Assembly: GCA_023374045.1 (NCBI GenBank)
Contig: CM041776.1
Span: 280,177,999 to 280,241,998 of the forward strand
Source of the DNA: Limonium bicolor
Taxonomy: Eukaryota; Streptophyta; Magnoliopsida; Caryophyllales; Plumbaginaceae
Direction of reading: 5' to 3'
DNA length: 64,000 nt
The position numbers were made by a program, and so were the translations under genes. The notes beneath the pieces are model-generated. The model did not search any database. It was given only the letters and a program-made list of their open reading frames with translations, and was not told where the DNA came from. Of this stretch, positions 1-9,856 are shown one piece after another. Position 1 is the stretch's first letter. Each line of letters opens with the position of its first letter.

Positions 1-111
1 GTTTGTGTTTTCTATGGTTTAAATTGTTTACTAATGTTTCTAAGACTCTTTTTAGTCTTACTACACCTTGTTTTAGTGTTTAAACAACATAAATAGGTTT
101 GGGGTATTTCA
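1..111 (-). repeat. G1 3' LTR, partial
   Basis: These 111 bases match 9746-9856, the outer end of the right LTR, with three substitutions. On the minus strand this is the LTR start (TGAAATACCCC). The remainder lies left of the window. Confidence 0.93.
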
Positions 112-129
112 ATCTACCCCCCTTAAAAG
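112..129 (-). other. polypurine tract of G1
   Basis: On the minus strand this reads CTTTTAAGGGGGGTAGAT, ending directly at the 3' LTR. This is the expected place and composition for the plus-strand primer of reverse transcription. Confidence 0.85.
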
Positions 130-385
130 AACTTTGTCCCCAAAGTTCATACTTCCACATATCCTAAATATTAGAACACGGGAACACATATCAACAATAC
201 TTCCATAACAACATTAACAACATCCTTACATAACATCGGACACAAGGTCCAAACAACAAAACATCACAACATCATTCAGACTCAGCGGTCTGTAACATAA
301 CAAGGTAACAACATGACCACACAACACAGGCAATGTATCCAAATACATGTCGTACACACACATAACCGAAACGGCTCTACCCCCC
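130..385 (-). other. G1 region between the pol stop and the PPT, no coding signal
   Basis: This AT-rich stretch holds no recognisable domain. A second PPT-like run (TTTAAGGGGGGTAGA on the minus strand, about 376-390) overlaps the end of pol, matching the true PPT core at 112-127. The C-terminal part of integrase, where chromoviruses carry a chromodomain, is not present here. Confidence 0.6.
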
Positions 386-1712
386 TTAAACGGCGAACTC
401 CAGGTCACGTCTGCGCACATCGGCATATGATTTCTGCCTATCCTGAGCTGACTTCATGTTAGCCCGGATCTGTCATACTTCTGCTTGGACTTGTTCCAGA
501 TACTCTGGTCCTATAATGACCGTCTCACTCGACTCATCCCAGCATAATGGCGTGCGGCATGGTCTACCGTATAATGTCTGGAAGGGAGACATCTTGATCG
601 AAGCATGGTAACTGTTGTTGTAGCTAAACTCGATCAGATGTAACTTGTCAATCCAGCTGGTCTGAAAATCAAGTGCACATGCACATAACATATCCTCAAG
701 TGTCTGGATGGTGCGCTCACTCTGACCATCTGTCTGTGGGTGGAACGCTGTACTTAGCTCCAGCTCGGTACCAAGCGCTTCCCGTGTGGATTTCCAGTAC
801 CTGGAGAGGAATCTGGTATCCCTGTCAGACACGATAGTCTTCGGTACCCCATGGTGCCGAACAATCTCTCTATCAAAGAGCTCTGCAAGTTTTGCCACTT
901 TCCAGGTTTCCTTCATCGGTATGAATCGAGCCACCTTGGTCAGTCGGTCAACAATAACCCAAATCATATTCAGACCTCCCCTTGTAGGCGGAAGTCCTAC
1001 TACGAAGTCCATAGAAATGTCATGGAACTTCCACTCAGGCACTGGCATTGGCTGTACCATACCACCAGGCCGTCGGTGCTCAAACTTGACCTCCTGAGCA
1101 TTGGAACTTCCACTCAGGCACCTCAGCACATAATCATTCACATCCTTTTTCATTCCAGTCCACCAAAAATAACGTTTCATACCCTTATACATTTTTGAAG
1201 CTCCGGGATGAATCGAAGTCGTAGAACAGTGGGATTCACTCAGTATGCGCTCCTTCAGCTCAGCGCTACTCCGCGGAATACACAGTCGGCCATTAAGCCT
1301 AATCAGGTCATCATCGTGGAGTCTGAAGTCGTACTTCTGACCCTCGAATGTGCCATCAATAAGCTTCTGTCTAATCTCCAACATGTATTGATCCGTCATC
1401 TGAGCACTCTGCACCTCTTCAACCAAGCTAGAATGAGAGACTAGCGAATGGAGAGAGTGTGCTCGGCGACTCAATGCGTCAGCCACTACATTTGCCTTAC
1501 CCTCTTTATACTGCAGATTGATGTCGTAGTCATTTAGAAACTCGACCCACCTTCTCTGTCTCATGTTCAACTCCTTCTGAGTGAACAAGTACTTTAAACT
1601 CTTGTGGTCGGAATAGATTGTCACACTTACCCCATACAAGTGATGTCGCCACATCTTCAATGCGAAGACAATGGCACCCAATTCTAAGTCGTGGGTAGGG
1701 TAGTTCTTGGGA
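386..1712 (-). pseudogene. pol: G1 pol, C-terminal part: end of RNase H and integrase
   Basis: This is the last third of the Ty3/gypsy polyprotein. It starts with the end of RNase H ([21 protein letters not shown]) and the ADALSRR linker, followed by the integrase zinc region and the DDE core ([46 protein letters not shown]). Breaks: the frame differs from the RT part, with a small deletion near 1713. A 19-bp duplication (1024-1042 repeated at 1103-1121) destroys the second Cys of the HHCC motif. A TGA is at 473-475, and the frame closes at 386-388 before any GPY/F module or chromodomain. Integrase normally inserts the cDNA into chromosomes; this copy cannot encode a complete one. Confidence 0.92.
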
Positions 1713-3014
1713 GGCGTATGCTACGACCTTCCCGTGTTGCATCAACACACAACCCATACCTCTGCCTGATGTGTCGCAATAGACCTCAAAACCATCTGGA
1801 CCGTCTGGTAAAGTCAGGACTGGTGCAGATGTCAGAGCATCCTTGAGACTCTGGAAAGAACTCTCGCAGTCATCTGTCCACTGGAATGGAGCATCCTTCT
1901 TCATCAAGGAAGTCATTGGCTTCGAGACACTGGAGAAGTCCTTCACAAACCTCCTATAATAACATGCTACACCGAGGAAGCTCCTGATGTCGGTAACTGT
2001 CTTCGGCCTAGGCCAGGTGCGCACTGCATCAATCTTTGCCGGATCAACAGCGATCCCGGCTTCAGAAATCACATGGCCAAGAAAGGATACTTGGTTCAAC
2101 CAAAATTCACACTTTGAAAATTTCGCATACAACTGATTCTTTCTCAATGTCTGCAACACACTTCTCAGGTGGCTTTCGTGCTCACCTCTCGATTTCGAGT
2201 ACACAAGAGTATCGTCGATGAAGACTACCGCTGACTTGTCCAACTGATCTTGGAACAAGCGGTTCATTAAGTCCATGAACTTGGCTGGTGCATTGGATAG
2301 ACCAAATGGCATAACCGTAAACTCATAGTGTCCATATCTGGTTCTGAATGCTGTCTTCTCAATGTCACTGTCACGGATGGCAATCTGATGGTATCCAGAT
2401 CGTAGTATCTTGGAGAATACTGATGCCCCTTTCAACTGATCAAATAAGTCGTCGATGCGTGGTAAAGGGTAACGGTTCTTCACCGTAACTGCATTCAGCT
2501 CTCGATAGTCAATACACAGGCGGAGGCTACCGTCCTTCTTCTTCACGAAGAGGACCGACGCTCCCCATGGCGAAACGCTAGGGCGGATAAACCCCTTGTC
2601 GAGTAGGTCTCTCAGCTGCTCCTTGAGCTCAGTCATCTCTGCTGGAGCCATACGATAGGGCGCCTTCGCAATTGGTCCGGTGCCCGGAACCAAATCAATC
2701 TCAAACTCAACTTCCCGTGTTGGCGGCATGCTCGGCAGTTCCTTAGGAAATACATCAGGAAACTCCGACACTACCGGCACATCAGGACTAAACTCTGGGT
2801 CTCTCTCTATGTCCTGGACATAGCAGAGGTATACATCATTCCCTCGTCGTAGTTCACGACACATATCCATGGTGGTGATGATCTGAGTCAAAGGCTCCCT
2901 GGGCCTCTGGCGGTAAGATATAGTAATCCCAGACGGACTCCAAAGAAGCAGACGATGCTCGGCACACAGGATTCTGCCCTTGTACCTCTCTAACCAGTTC
3001 ATCCCGACAATCAC
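1713..3014 (-). pseudogene. pol: G1 pol, reverse transcriptase and start of RNase H
   Basis: Reverse transcriptase copies element RNA into DNA in cytoplasmic particles. Visible motifs in order are [11 protein letters not shown] (end of protease), [32 protein letters not shown], the palm motif, [17 protein letters not shown], and [12 protein letters not shown] with the second and third catalytic Asp. RNase H follows ([18 protein letters not shown]). Lesion: the first palm motif reads [11 protein letters not shown], whereas the family has a catalytic Asp between KI and LRSGYHQ. One codon is missing in frame near 2405, so this RT should be inactive. Near 1713 a small deletion shifts the frame into the next pol segment. 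The ORF continues to 1530 in the wrong frame, so I end the homology at about 1713. Confidence 0.93.
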
Positions 3015-3362
3015 ATCAAAGCCAAGTCAGTCGAACTCTATCAAGTCGATCGGAAACTCTTCATCTCTGATTCATACAACAACATCTCGGTGGTAGCGGG
3101 TACACCTGATCAGTTCTTTCGACGGGAGAGTGACTAGAAAATCTGGCATCTCATCACCGTCTAACCCCAGCCTCTTTGCAAAAGATAGCGAAATAAATGT
3201 ATGTGAGGCTCCGGAGTCGAACAAGATCGAAGCATCCACGCCATTGACTGGAAAGGTACCGGTGAGGATTGTGCCGCTCCTGCCGGCTTCTGCCTCATTG
3301 CAGACACTCAGTATACCTCCCGTTCCGAGTGCACAGCCTAATTCATTGGCAAACTAATAAGT
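3015..3362 (-). pseudogene. pol: G1 pol, aspartic protease region
   Basis: This minus-strand stretch reads through a retropepsin-like domain with the active-site signature ILFDSGASHTFIS, followed by LSFAKRLGL. It joins in frame to the [10 protein letters not shown] end of the domain at 3014. Two in-frame TGA stops (3072-3074 and 3027-3029) break it. The protease would cut the gag-pol polyprotein. Its upstream edge follows a possible acceptor (TTATTAG, near 3357), so the true N-terminus is uncertain. Confidence 0.85.
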
Positions 3363-3518
3363 ATTTGGTAACAACACGGTTGACATGCTTCAAACAACTC
3401 CACTTTATTCATTAATATTATCTTTACACCACAAGGTGGTTTACATCTCTGACATAACTAACACATACAACATCCTTAACATACACTGATTTAACATATC
3501 ACATAATTATACAAGGCT
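3363..3518 (-). other. AT-rich spacer between the AlkB ORF and protease
   Basis: This stretch of about 155 bases, rich in stop codons, follows the AlkB stop. It includes AATGAATAAAGTGG, which resembles a polyadenylation signal context, and ends near TTATTAG just before protease coding. It may be the 3' untranslated tail of the captured gene, or part of an intron. I cannot decide from sequence alone. Confidence 0.5.
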
Positions 3519-4136
3519 TTAAAACTGTCTGAAGGTCAAATTCAAACGTCCGGGTTTCATGTGTGTGGCATTGATCACTACCGATGGTGCGGTATTCAGT
3601 TTGATCTTCTTGATGCCATGATATAGCATCCTTGACTGCCCACCCATGATTAACACATCTCCTGATTTCAACACTAGCTTCTTTGCGAGATCAGCACGCT
3701 TCTGCTCGCCATACACAAACACTGCGGTATCACCAATGGACCAAGACACCACGGGTACTCCCTTACTTAGAGACTCGGGTGACTCGTCCTTATCTTGGTG
3801 TAACCCTAACCGTCCACCTTTCTGGTAGAAATTCACAATACATAGATCCGCTTTAACACTTGGAATTGAATCCGTTTCAACTTGCTGAGCAATTCCCACG
3901 ACGTGGTTAACGACCGCAAGGAACTCCTCAGGTATACTTGGTACAGTTGCTCCATCTTCAGCTCGCACTTCTTGATATGTCTTGGTGTAAGGGTTCCAAT
4001 CCTTACCCATGCACATCATCTTCAATTTCATCTTCGATTCGCCCGGGTATTCGGGTGTGTAGAAACCTCCAGGTGCTGCTCCCAGTTCATCGCATCGTCG
4101 GATAATATGGATTTGTGCTTCCGGTGTCAGGTCCAT
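3519..4136 (-). CDS. AlkB-like Fe(II)/2-oxoglutarate dioxygenase inside G1 (ALKBH1-like)
   Basis: The ORF has 205 codons, is uninterrupted, and lies between gag and protease on their strand. AlkB enzymes use iron, oxygen and 2-oxoglutarate to remove methyl groups from nucleic-acid bases. Visible landmarks: GGFYTPEY (24-30), KLKMMCMGKDW (37-47), ICIVNFY-type strand with N102 and Y104, the iron ligands H113 and D115 in GLHQDKDES, a second-strand SWSIGDTAVF (131-140), the third ligand H173 in RMLYHGI, and the 2-oxoglutarate arginines R197 and R203 in RLNLTFRQF at the C-terminus. The layout is closest to plant ALKBH1-type proteins as I remember them. Upstream, an open stretch in another frame (VIQPGMILLN, about 4137-4170) looks like the missing N-terminal strand, so one indel near 4140 or a splice may precede this ATG. 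Intronless coding suggests capture from processed RNA. AlkB is not a standard part of Ty3/gypsy elements. Confidence 0.88.
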   Translation of the reverse strand: MDLTPEAQIHIIRRCDELGAAPGGFYTPEYPGESKMKLKMMCMGKDWNPYTKTYQEVRAEDGATVPSIPEEFLAVVNHVVGIAQQVETDSIPSVKADLCIVNFYQKGGRLGLHQDKDESPESLSKGVPVVSWSIGDTAVFVYGEQKRADLAKKLVLKSGDVLIMGGQSRMLYHGIKKIKLNTAPSVVINATHMKPGRLNLTFRQF

Positions 4137-4389
4137 TTAAGAGTATCATACCTGGTTGGATGACCTGACATTGCTCCATAGGAAAGTCGGTGATGCTGAG
4201 GGTGGTTTCTTCAGGGTTTGGTGTGGGTAGGATTGGATAACAAATATTGAAGGTTCCTAGATTTCCAAATTACCTATTTAGGTGACTTTCACACTATACT
4301 TTAATTCTTTACTCACATGGTAGTACACTTGGACTCACTAACACACATGCACGAAATGCGGTATGCAATCACTTATTTCACTCAACAGT
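4137..4389 (-). other. spacer between gag zinc knuckles and AlkB
   Basis: This is mostly non-coding. Just upstream of 4389, gag reads GPSSRP followed by CAG/GTACCGCC, a possible splice donor. Close to the AlkB ATG, a short open stretch (TTLSITDFPMEQCQVIQPG, about 4140-4200) in a different frame resembles an AlkB N-terminus. The part between is stop-rich. Confidence 0.5.
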
Positions 4390-4740
4390 TTAGGCGGTAC
4401 CTGGTCTAGAAGAAGGCCCTGGCGCCTCAGACCGGTCCACCACATGCAGGGTGGCCTTGCTAGGTCCCAACCCCTTCCCCTTCTGGGAATCTGTGTACCT
4501 CTGATCCGGGGGTGGCTGATTCGCCGTCTTCGGGCCATCGGTGGTCGCGGTGGCCTTACCCTTCCATTGCCCCTTAGGCCTGTAGTTTCTGTTGTTCGGG
4601 TTCTGCCAGCACTCATAGTCGCGGTGCCCCATCTTTTTGCAGTATCGGCACTGCACATCATTACTTGCAGTCCTTGCCGGGGTGGTCTCCGTTACACCAC
4701 TTACAGTAATAGTGGCGCTCCGGTCCAGAGCCCGTGCTAG
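4390..4740 (-). pseudogene. gag: G1 gag, C-terminal zinc-knuckle part
   Basis: Two nucleocapsid-type knuckles are readable on the minus strand: YYCKWCNGDHPGKDC (Cx2Cx3Hx4C) and, in the next frame about 20 bases on, QCRYCKKMGHRDYECW (Cx2Cx4Hx4C). A basic, proline-rich tail follows (NYRPKGQWKGKATATT). These knuckles bind the element RNA in particles. The frame change between the two knuckles means this copy is broken or has an unrecognised splice. The upstream edge coincides with a TTAGCAG acceptor-like site. Confidence 0.8.
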
Positions 4741-4823
4741 CTGCTAACACATCACACACTTAGTACATACTTCACAAAGTAACAACACACACTAGAATTC
4801 GGTATTGGAATTTTGTTAATTAC
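4741..4823 (-). other. possible short intron in G1 gag
   Basis: On the minus strand the boundaries are CCCAAGG/GTAATTAAC and TGTGTTAGCAG/CTAG, flanked on both sides by gag-like coding. The interior is AT-rich with stops. GT-AG borders and size fit a plant intron, but this is an inference without RNA data. Confidence 0.45.
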
Positions 4824-5866
4824 CCTTGGGTGGGTAAGAGAGTAAAGGCTTGGCCGCATATGCGTAGGTGAGCTGCAGAGGCTCCTCAGCAGTGGTGGTC
4901 TGGGTCTGGCCCTTACCACCCTGTTGCTGTCCTTTCTGGGACTGGGGGTATGGCTTCTTCTTCTTTCCTCCCCCTTGCCCTTGCGTGCCTTGGCCCTCGC
5001 TCATGGCCTTGCGCTTGAGCGCACTCTACTCGTCCCTCAGACGGACGGTGATCTCAACAATTGCAGCGGCATGGTAGCACTCCTATATTTAGGGTGTTAG
5101 TTATGCCCCGCTAAACAAACTCACATTCCCATTAACATACTATACATACTTATTCACTTCATACTGTAGTTCATTACCTGCAAGGTGGTATACCCGCTTG
5201 GCCCCATACCGTAGCGTAGGCGGTAGCTCAATCCGTTGTAAAAACGGTTCACTAAAATCCGGTCTGAGTAGCCCAGATCCGGCAGCAGATGGATGAGTCC
5301 GATAAAAGCGGTGTAGTACTCATCAACTGTCATCTTATCTCCTTGTCTCAAACTGTCAAGCTCTAGGCGCTTGGCCTCCTGAACATGAATCGGGTAGTAC
5401 TTGGCTCGCAGCAGGGCCGTGTACTCCCTCCACTGGAAGGTAGGATCACCAACTCTTCCCTCCCTTACCAGCTTCCACCAAGTCTGAGCCGATCCCTTCA
5501 GATAGTAAGCGGCTAGTCGAACCTTGGCACCAGCAGGAACATCCAAGGTCTCGAAAGCGGTCTCCATCTCGGAGATGTACGCCTCCAGCTTACTAGGGTC
5601 GGTCTCCCCACTGAATGACGGGGTCTCAAATCCGCCAACGCCTTGACCCAGTTGGTCTCGCGCGGCTGTGGTTGCGGTTGTGGCCCTTGTTGACCCTCAT
5701 CCCCTTGCTGTTGCTGCTGCTGCATCGCAGCTAATAACTGTGGGACCATCTGGGCTACGGCGGCCGCAATAGCGTCGGCCATGACTTGCGCCGTAGGGTT
5801 CTCCCCCTGGTTCCCGGTATCACCAATGCCGCGCCCGCGGCCTCGACCTCGTGGCCTACATGACAT
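4824..5866 (-). pseudogene. gag: G1 gag, N-terminal and capsid part
   Basis: The ATG is at 5866. A basic RG-rich start (CRPRGRGRGRG) and a Q-rich stretch come first. A frame change near 5640 separates these from the capsid-like Retrotrans_gag region: FETPSFSGETDPSKLEAYI, AYYLKGSAQTWW, FQWREYTALLRAKYYP, DEYYTAFIGLIHLLPDLG. After TLQ the frame meets GTAATGAAC...ATATAG (5083-5177), which looks like an intron; coding resumes with ECYHAAAIVEITVRLRDE, a TAG, then SALKRKAMSEGQG and a GKKKKPYP tail. Gag forms the particle that packages element RNA. At least one frameshift and one nonsense codon make this copy defective. Confidence 0.85.
5083..5177 (-). other. possible intron in G1 gag
   Basis: The minus strand has CTTGCAG/GTAATGAAC at the left and AAATATAG/GAGTGC at the right. 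Joining the flanks restores an expected gag continuation (TLQ then ECYHAAAIVEI). It is 95 bp and AT-rich. Confidence 0.55.
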
Positions 5867-6067
5867 CTGAATTCACATGAACATTTATTAGCACTGTGCT
5901 TGCACACTTATCGGTCCAACGGTTGTAACATCTTCCCGACAATAAGGTATCTCCACACTTAGTTAGTGGTTAACCTTCTCATAACTGCTCACTTAGGTAA
6001 CTATGGTTAGGTTTCCTAACTCGGTATATCCCTAAGCTCGGTATTCTAGCCATCAGAGCGATACTTC

Positions 6068-6079
6068 GCTCTGATACCA
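6068..6079 (-). other. primer binding site of G1 (tRNA-iMet)
   Basis: On the minus strand this reads TGGTATCAGAGC, the standard plant initiator-methionine tRNA primer site, five bases downstream of the 5' LTR end at 6085. It sets the element's orientation. Confidence 0.95.
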
Positions 6080-6084
6080 CTTTT

Positions 6085-9000
6085 TGTAACACCCCTAATA
6101 CGCACTTAACAATACTTGTAATCACAGCGGAATTTAACAACTAAATAATAACTAAACGATTTGGTGCTACAACGCCGTTAACCACCCACGTGGTCAACAA
6201 GGCAGAATAAATACGAGTGTACCGGTCTGATGATCAGACTCCCGAGCATAGAACTAATAACCATTAATACATAAACATAATACCAAGTTTGTTACTACAT
6301 CCATAAACATATCTGTACATCACAAACTGACAACGGCCGTCACTGTACTACAACGGTACCAAAATATATTGCCACGGGAGCACAGGCGCATCCCGGGCTT
6401 AACATCCAAAAATAATCAAAAGTAATCCTGCATCCTAGAGTCTAAAGCCATTCTGCTTCTTCGATCCACATCCTGCAGTAAAAGAAATATGGAGCCCCCG
6501 AGGGGGTCAGCAACCCTTGGCTGGTATGGTTAACGCGCAGCCCATCGGCTACCGGGATACGCGCAACTAATTATCATGATGACATGGCATTCATTTTAAA
6601 CATACAACATATATATATCATAGCAAAAGTATTGCATACAACTTCACACATAGTACACAATAACAATTCCTTTTAGGAAATGAACCAACATAATTAGTTC
6701 CCATTGAGAGCCTAGAGAATGTTGCCATACTCATGCTAAGCTCGTTACATAACTCGTTACTGTCCTGTTAGATTGAACGAATAACTTAACACAAGGTGCC
6801 TCGGATATAGTGACCCAAGCACACCGAACAACACATAGTATGCCTCTGTGGCCCGACGTGAGTCAGTAAAATAGCCTTGGTTAAGCTAAAGGGAAGGTTG
6901 GAAACCAAATTGGAAAACAACCATAACATACAAAGAGAATCGAACCGGTTATGACATCGACTCCCATACTCACACGCGCGGCCGGAACAGACCGGACTTC
7001 TCACTTCCCCCGTTAGCACTTGTTAGAAGTTCAACATTGAACTCAATGAACAATCACACATAGGTTAAGTCTTGTTAGACACACACAAGGGAAGAGAGAG
7101 TCAGACTTAACAATGCAATAATTTTTAACAACTGTAAACTCATTACATGACTTAAGTCTTACAAGGTCATAAACACACAGAAAAACAAACAACACACAAG
7201 CCAGTGTAAACCGGTAGGCAATAGACTGCAAGAAAACCATACCTTGGTCCTTGCTTCGACATTTAGTAACTTCTCATTTAGTAACGTCGGTTAATTAATG
7301 TACTAATCCATTGTTAACTTTTACTTCACTTAACTAGTTATCTTGTATTCACACTTTGTTATAACTTCTCAACTTTTAAATTGTCATTATTACACTCCTA
7401 ACATGCCTTATATAACTTTATAACATCATTACTAACTAATCCCCATCATTAGACATCATTATCTAACCTTAAACTAATTTTTAAAAGTGATCCGGGACTT
7501 GGTCCCCAACTAAGGTCCCGAACCTACACTTAACAAAACCCTCGGCCTGTTTTAATGTGGTGGTCCGGGACTTCATACAAATCCTAGGTCCCGGACCAAT
7601 GTAGGCAAAATCTCTCGGGGGTAAATCAGGGGGTGGTCCGGTACTTCTTACATAACCTAAGTACCGGACCAAGACTTGCAAGAATCCTCGGCCCTTTTAA
7701 ATGCATGGTCCGGGACATCATCCAAGACCTAAGTCCCGGACCACTGCTACAGATTTACATTTTGAACATTTTCTAAGTGTTGTTGCAATGGTTCTCCTCA
7801 CCCATTAAATGTATAAACTTGCCAAATGATCTTAGGTATATTATAATGCGAAAATATCATCTTAAACACACCTAGTTCCTTATCTAACTTGTTACTCAAT
7901 TTTTTTCTTAAAATTCACCAACACTTGTAACATTTCTTACAAAGTTTCTAAATTGTGTTCTTCACCTATGATAATCACTATCCCAAAATGCTTTCTCCTT
8001 ACCATAACATCATCTCCCAAGCATCTTTTCTTAACAACCTAAACTTCTAGTTGATGTTTAAGTCCTTTTGTTTCCTAGAACACCTAAGACATTACTTCTC
8101 CTCTAGTAAAATACCAAAACATTTCTAACACTTCCTAGTTCACCAAATCTTGTTTAAACACTTACAACTTCTTGTACATTACCTAAATTTTGACATGAAC
8201 TCTCCTAGAACATTACTAAGCCAAAACACATTGTTTTCACCATTAAACAATCAAGAACACTAAAATCCATCAAGAACATTCTTATACACAAAACTTCACT
8301 CAATTAACACTACATCACAATATAGTGCATAATTTAAATTGCTTGGCACTTAGGCCCTTAAGATGTATAAATCTTAAACACTGAATTTCCACAATATATT
8401 TGCCTTTGACCTGCAAATACACTCAACAATACATATGCCTTTTACTAAGCCCTTGAGAGCATTTTTCTAGGTCATTCACCATTGGCTCCTTAAATCATTT
8501 TCATAAGCAATATAAGCTCATTTCTCCTAAGACTTTAAACTACATTAGGTTAGCATATTTACCTCTTTTCCTCACAAACTTCTTTCTTGTTTCCTTGTTT
8601 AAAAATCGGTAAGGGTGTTTGATTTCTTGTCAACTTCTAAACAATATACAAATAATGCAATGAGTATACAAGCTTTATGCTTCATCTCATTGTAAACCCT
8701 AAATACATAGATTGCCTTAGAATATTTAGACGATTGTTTTACCTTGGATATCAAAGAGAGTTTGGATATGTAGCAAGAGAGGACTCCACCAAGCCCTTGG
8801 AAGATTCAAATGAAGCTAAAACAAGCAAGGTAAAGGACACCATTAAGGGTAATTTTCGGACAACACAAAAACATGAAGGAAACATCATTTTTCTTTGAGT
8901 TTCCTTACCTAGAAGCAAAGGAGAACAACAATATGTGAAAAGATGAGCTCAAGCTCCTCCCATGGTGATTCCTCTTGGCACCGAAATGGAGCTCTTGGGA

Positions 9001-9856
9001 TTTTGAGAAGATAGGAATGAAGAGCTTGAAGAGACTAAGAGAATGGTGGTCTTTGTTTTTGATTTGGCAAAGTGAGCTAGGAGTTACAAGAGGTTGAAGA
9101 TGAAGAATGATGGTGGTACTATTGCAAAACCATGAATGGAGAGCAAGAAGGAGATAGAAGAGAGCTTGGAACCGTGGGAAATGAAGAGGGAAATGAGAGA
9201 ATGAAGATAAGTTCACTTTTGGAGATATTTAAGTAAAAGGTAAATAGTGTTTTGCTTTATTAATTTTACTTACTTGATAACTAACAAGGGGGAGATGACT
9301 CACCCTTATAAAAACCGGCCCCCATATTATAACAAGGGGTATTTTAGTCTTTGTTGACCAATTGTCACACTTATAATGACATATGTTATAAACTTGCTTG
9401 TTTTGTTACTATTCACTAAAACAAGGCACATAGATGTGAAATTTTTGATTTCCCATTGATATATACTTCCAAATGTGATACTAAGTAGTACACATAATAA
9501 TTAAAGAGTAATGATGGACATTTAGCCATTCAAAACTCATTTACAAGACAATTTTTCAAAAACGTGCTTTAAGACTCCTTAAAGCACATTTTGTGTTTAA
9601 CTTGTTTTCAAGATTGGTTTTCTTTGGTAATTAGTTTAATATGTTCATTAGTATACAAATGAGGTCTTGGTAAGTTCATTAGGTCTTAACCAAGCTTATC
9701 CCAAGCTTAGAGCACATTTTGGCCTTTATTGACCTTAAGGCATTTGTTTGTGTTTTCTATGGTTTAAATTGTTTACTAATATTTCTAAGACTCTTTTTAG
9801 TCTTACTACACCTTATTTTAGTGTTTAAACAACATAACTAGGTTTGGGGTATTTCA
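6085..9856 (-). repeat. G1 5' LTR (3772 bp)
   Basis: Bounded on the plus strand by TGTAACACCCC at 6085 and GGGGTATTTCA ending at 9856, so it has TG...CA termini. No protein gene is recognisable in its 3.8 kb; small ORFs such as 8905-9216 are incidental. It contains a four-unit palindrome array at 7488-7743. Confidence 0.93.
7488..7743. repeat. array of four 38-bp palindromes in the G1 LTR
   Basis: Units lie at about 7488-7525 (degenerate), 7561-7598, 7634-7671 and 7706-7743, with a period of 72-73 bp. Each has TGGTCCGGGACTT at one end and its reverse complement, with small variations, at the other, separated by about 12 bases. Spacers are AT-rich. The paired change in unit 3 (GGTACTT with AAGTACC) preserves the palindrome. 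Confidence 0.9.

Larger units (their letters stand above)
1..9856 (-). mobile_element. G1: Ty3/gypsy LTR retrotransposon (Tekay-like) with an AlkB ORF
   Basis: In minus-strand order the element has: a 5' LTR (9856 down to 6085), a tRNA-iMet primer site (6079-6068), gag, an AlkB-like ORF, protease, RT, RNase H, integrase, a polypurine tract (129-112) and a 3' LTR whose end is at 111. The window starts inside that 3' LTR. LTR ends are TGAAATACCCC...GGTGTTACA. The visible 111 bp of the 3' LTR differs from the matching end of the 5' LTR at three positions. PR-RT-RH-IN order defines Ty3/gypsy. The LTR size, the iMet primer and the GGTGTTACA end suggest a Tekay/Del-like lineage, but no chromodomain is seen. 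G1 sits in the 5' region of CACTA element A, which resumes at 9857. The target duplication cannot be checked because the left junction is outside the window. Confidence 0.93.

Noticed and set aside
386..6079. Integrated plant pararetrovirus
   Set aside because: Long LTRs, iMet primer site next to the LTR, and integrase after RNase H indicate a Ty3/gypsy retrotransposon; no movement protein seen.
7488..7743. Regular repeats and spacers that look like a small CRISPR array
   Set aside because: Units are palindromes inside a plant LTR, only four copies, spacers of similar AT-rich sequence, no cas genes; the same occurs at 14343-14598.
8905..9216. 103-codon minus-strand ORF in the G1 LTR
   Set aside because: Low-complexity Ser/Phe/Leu composition, no domain, located in LTR control sequence.
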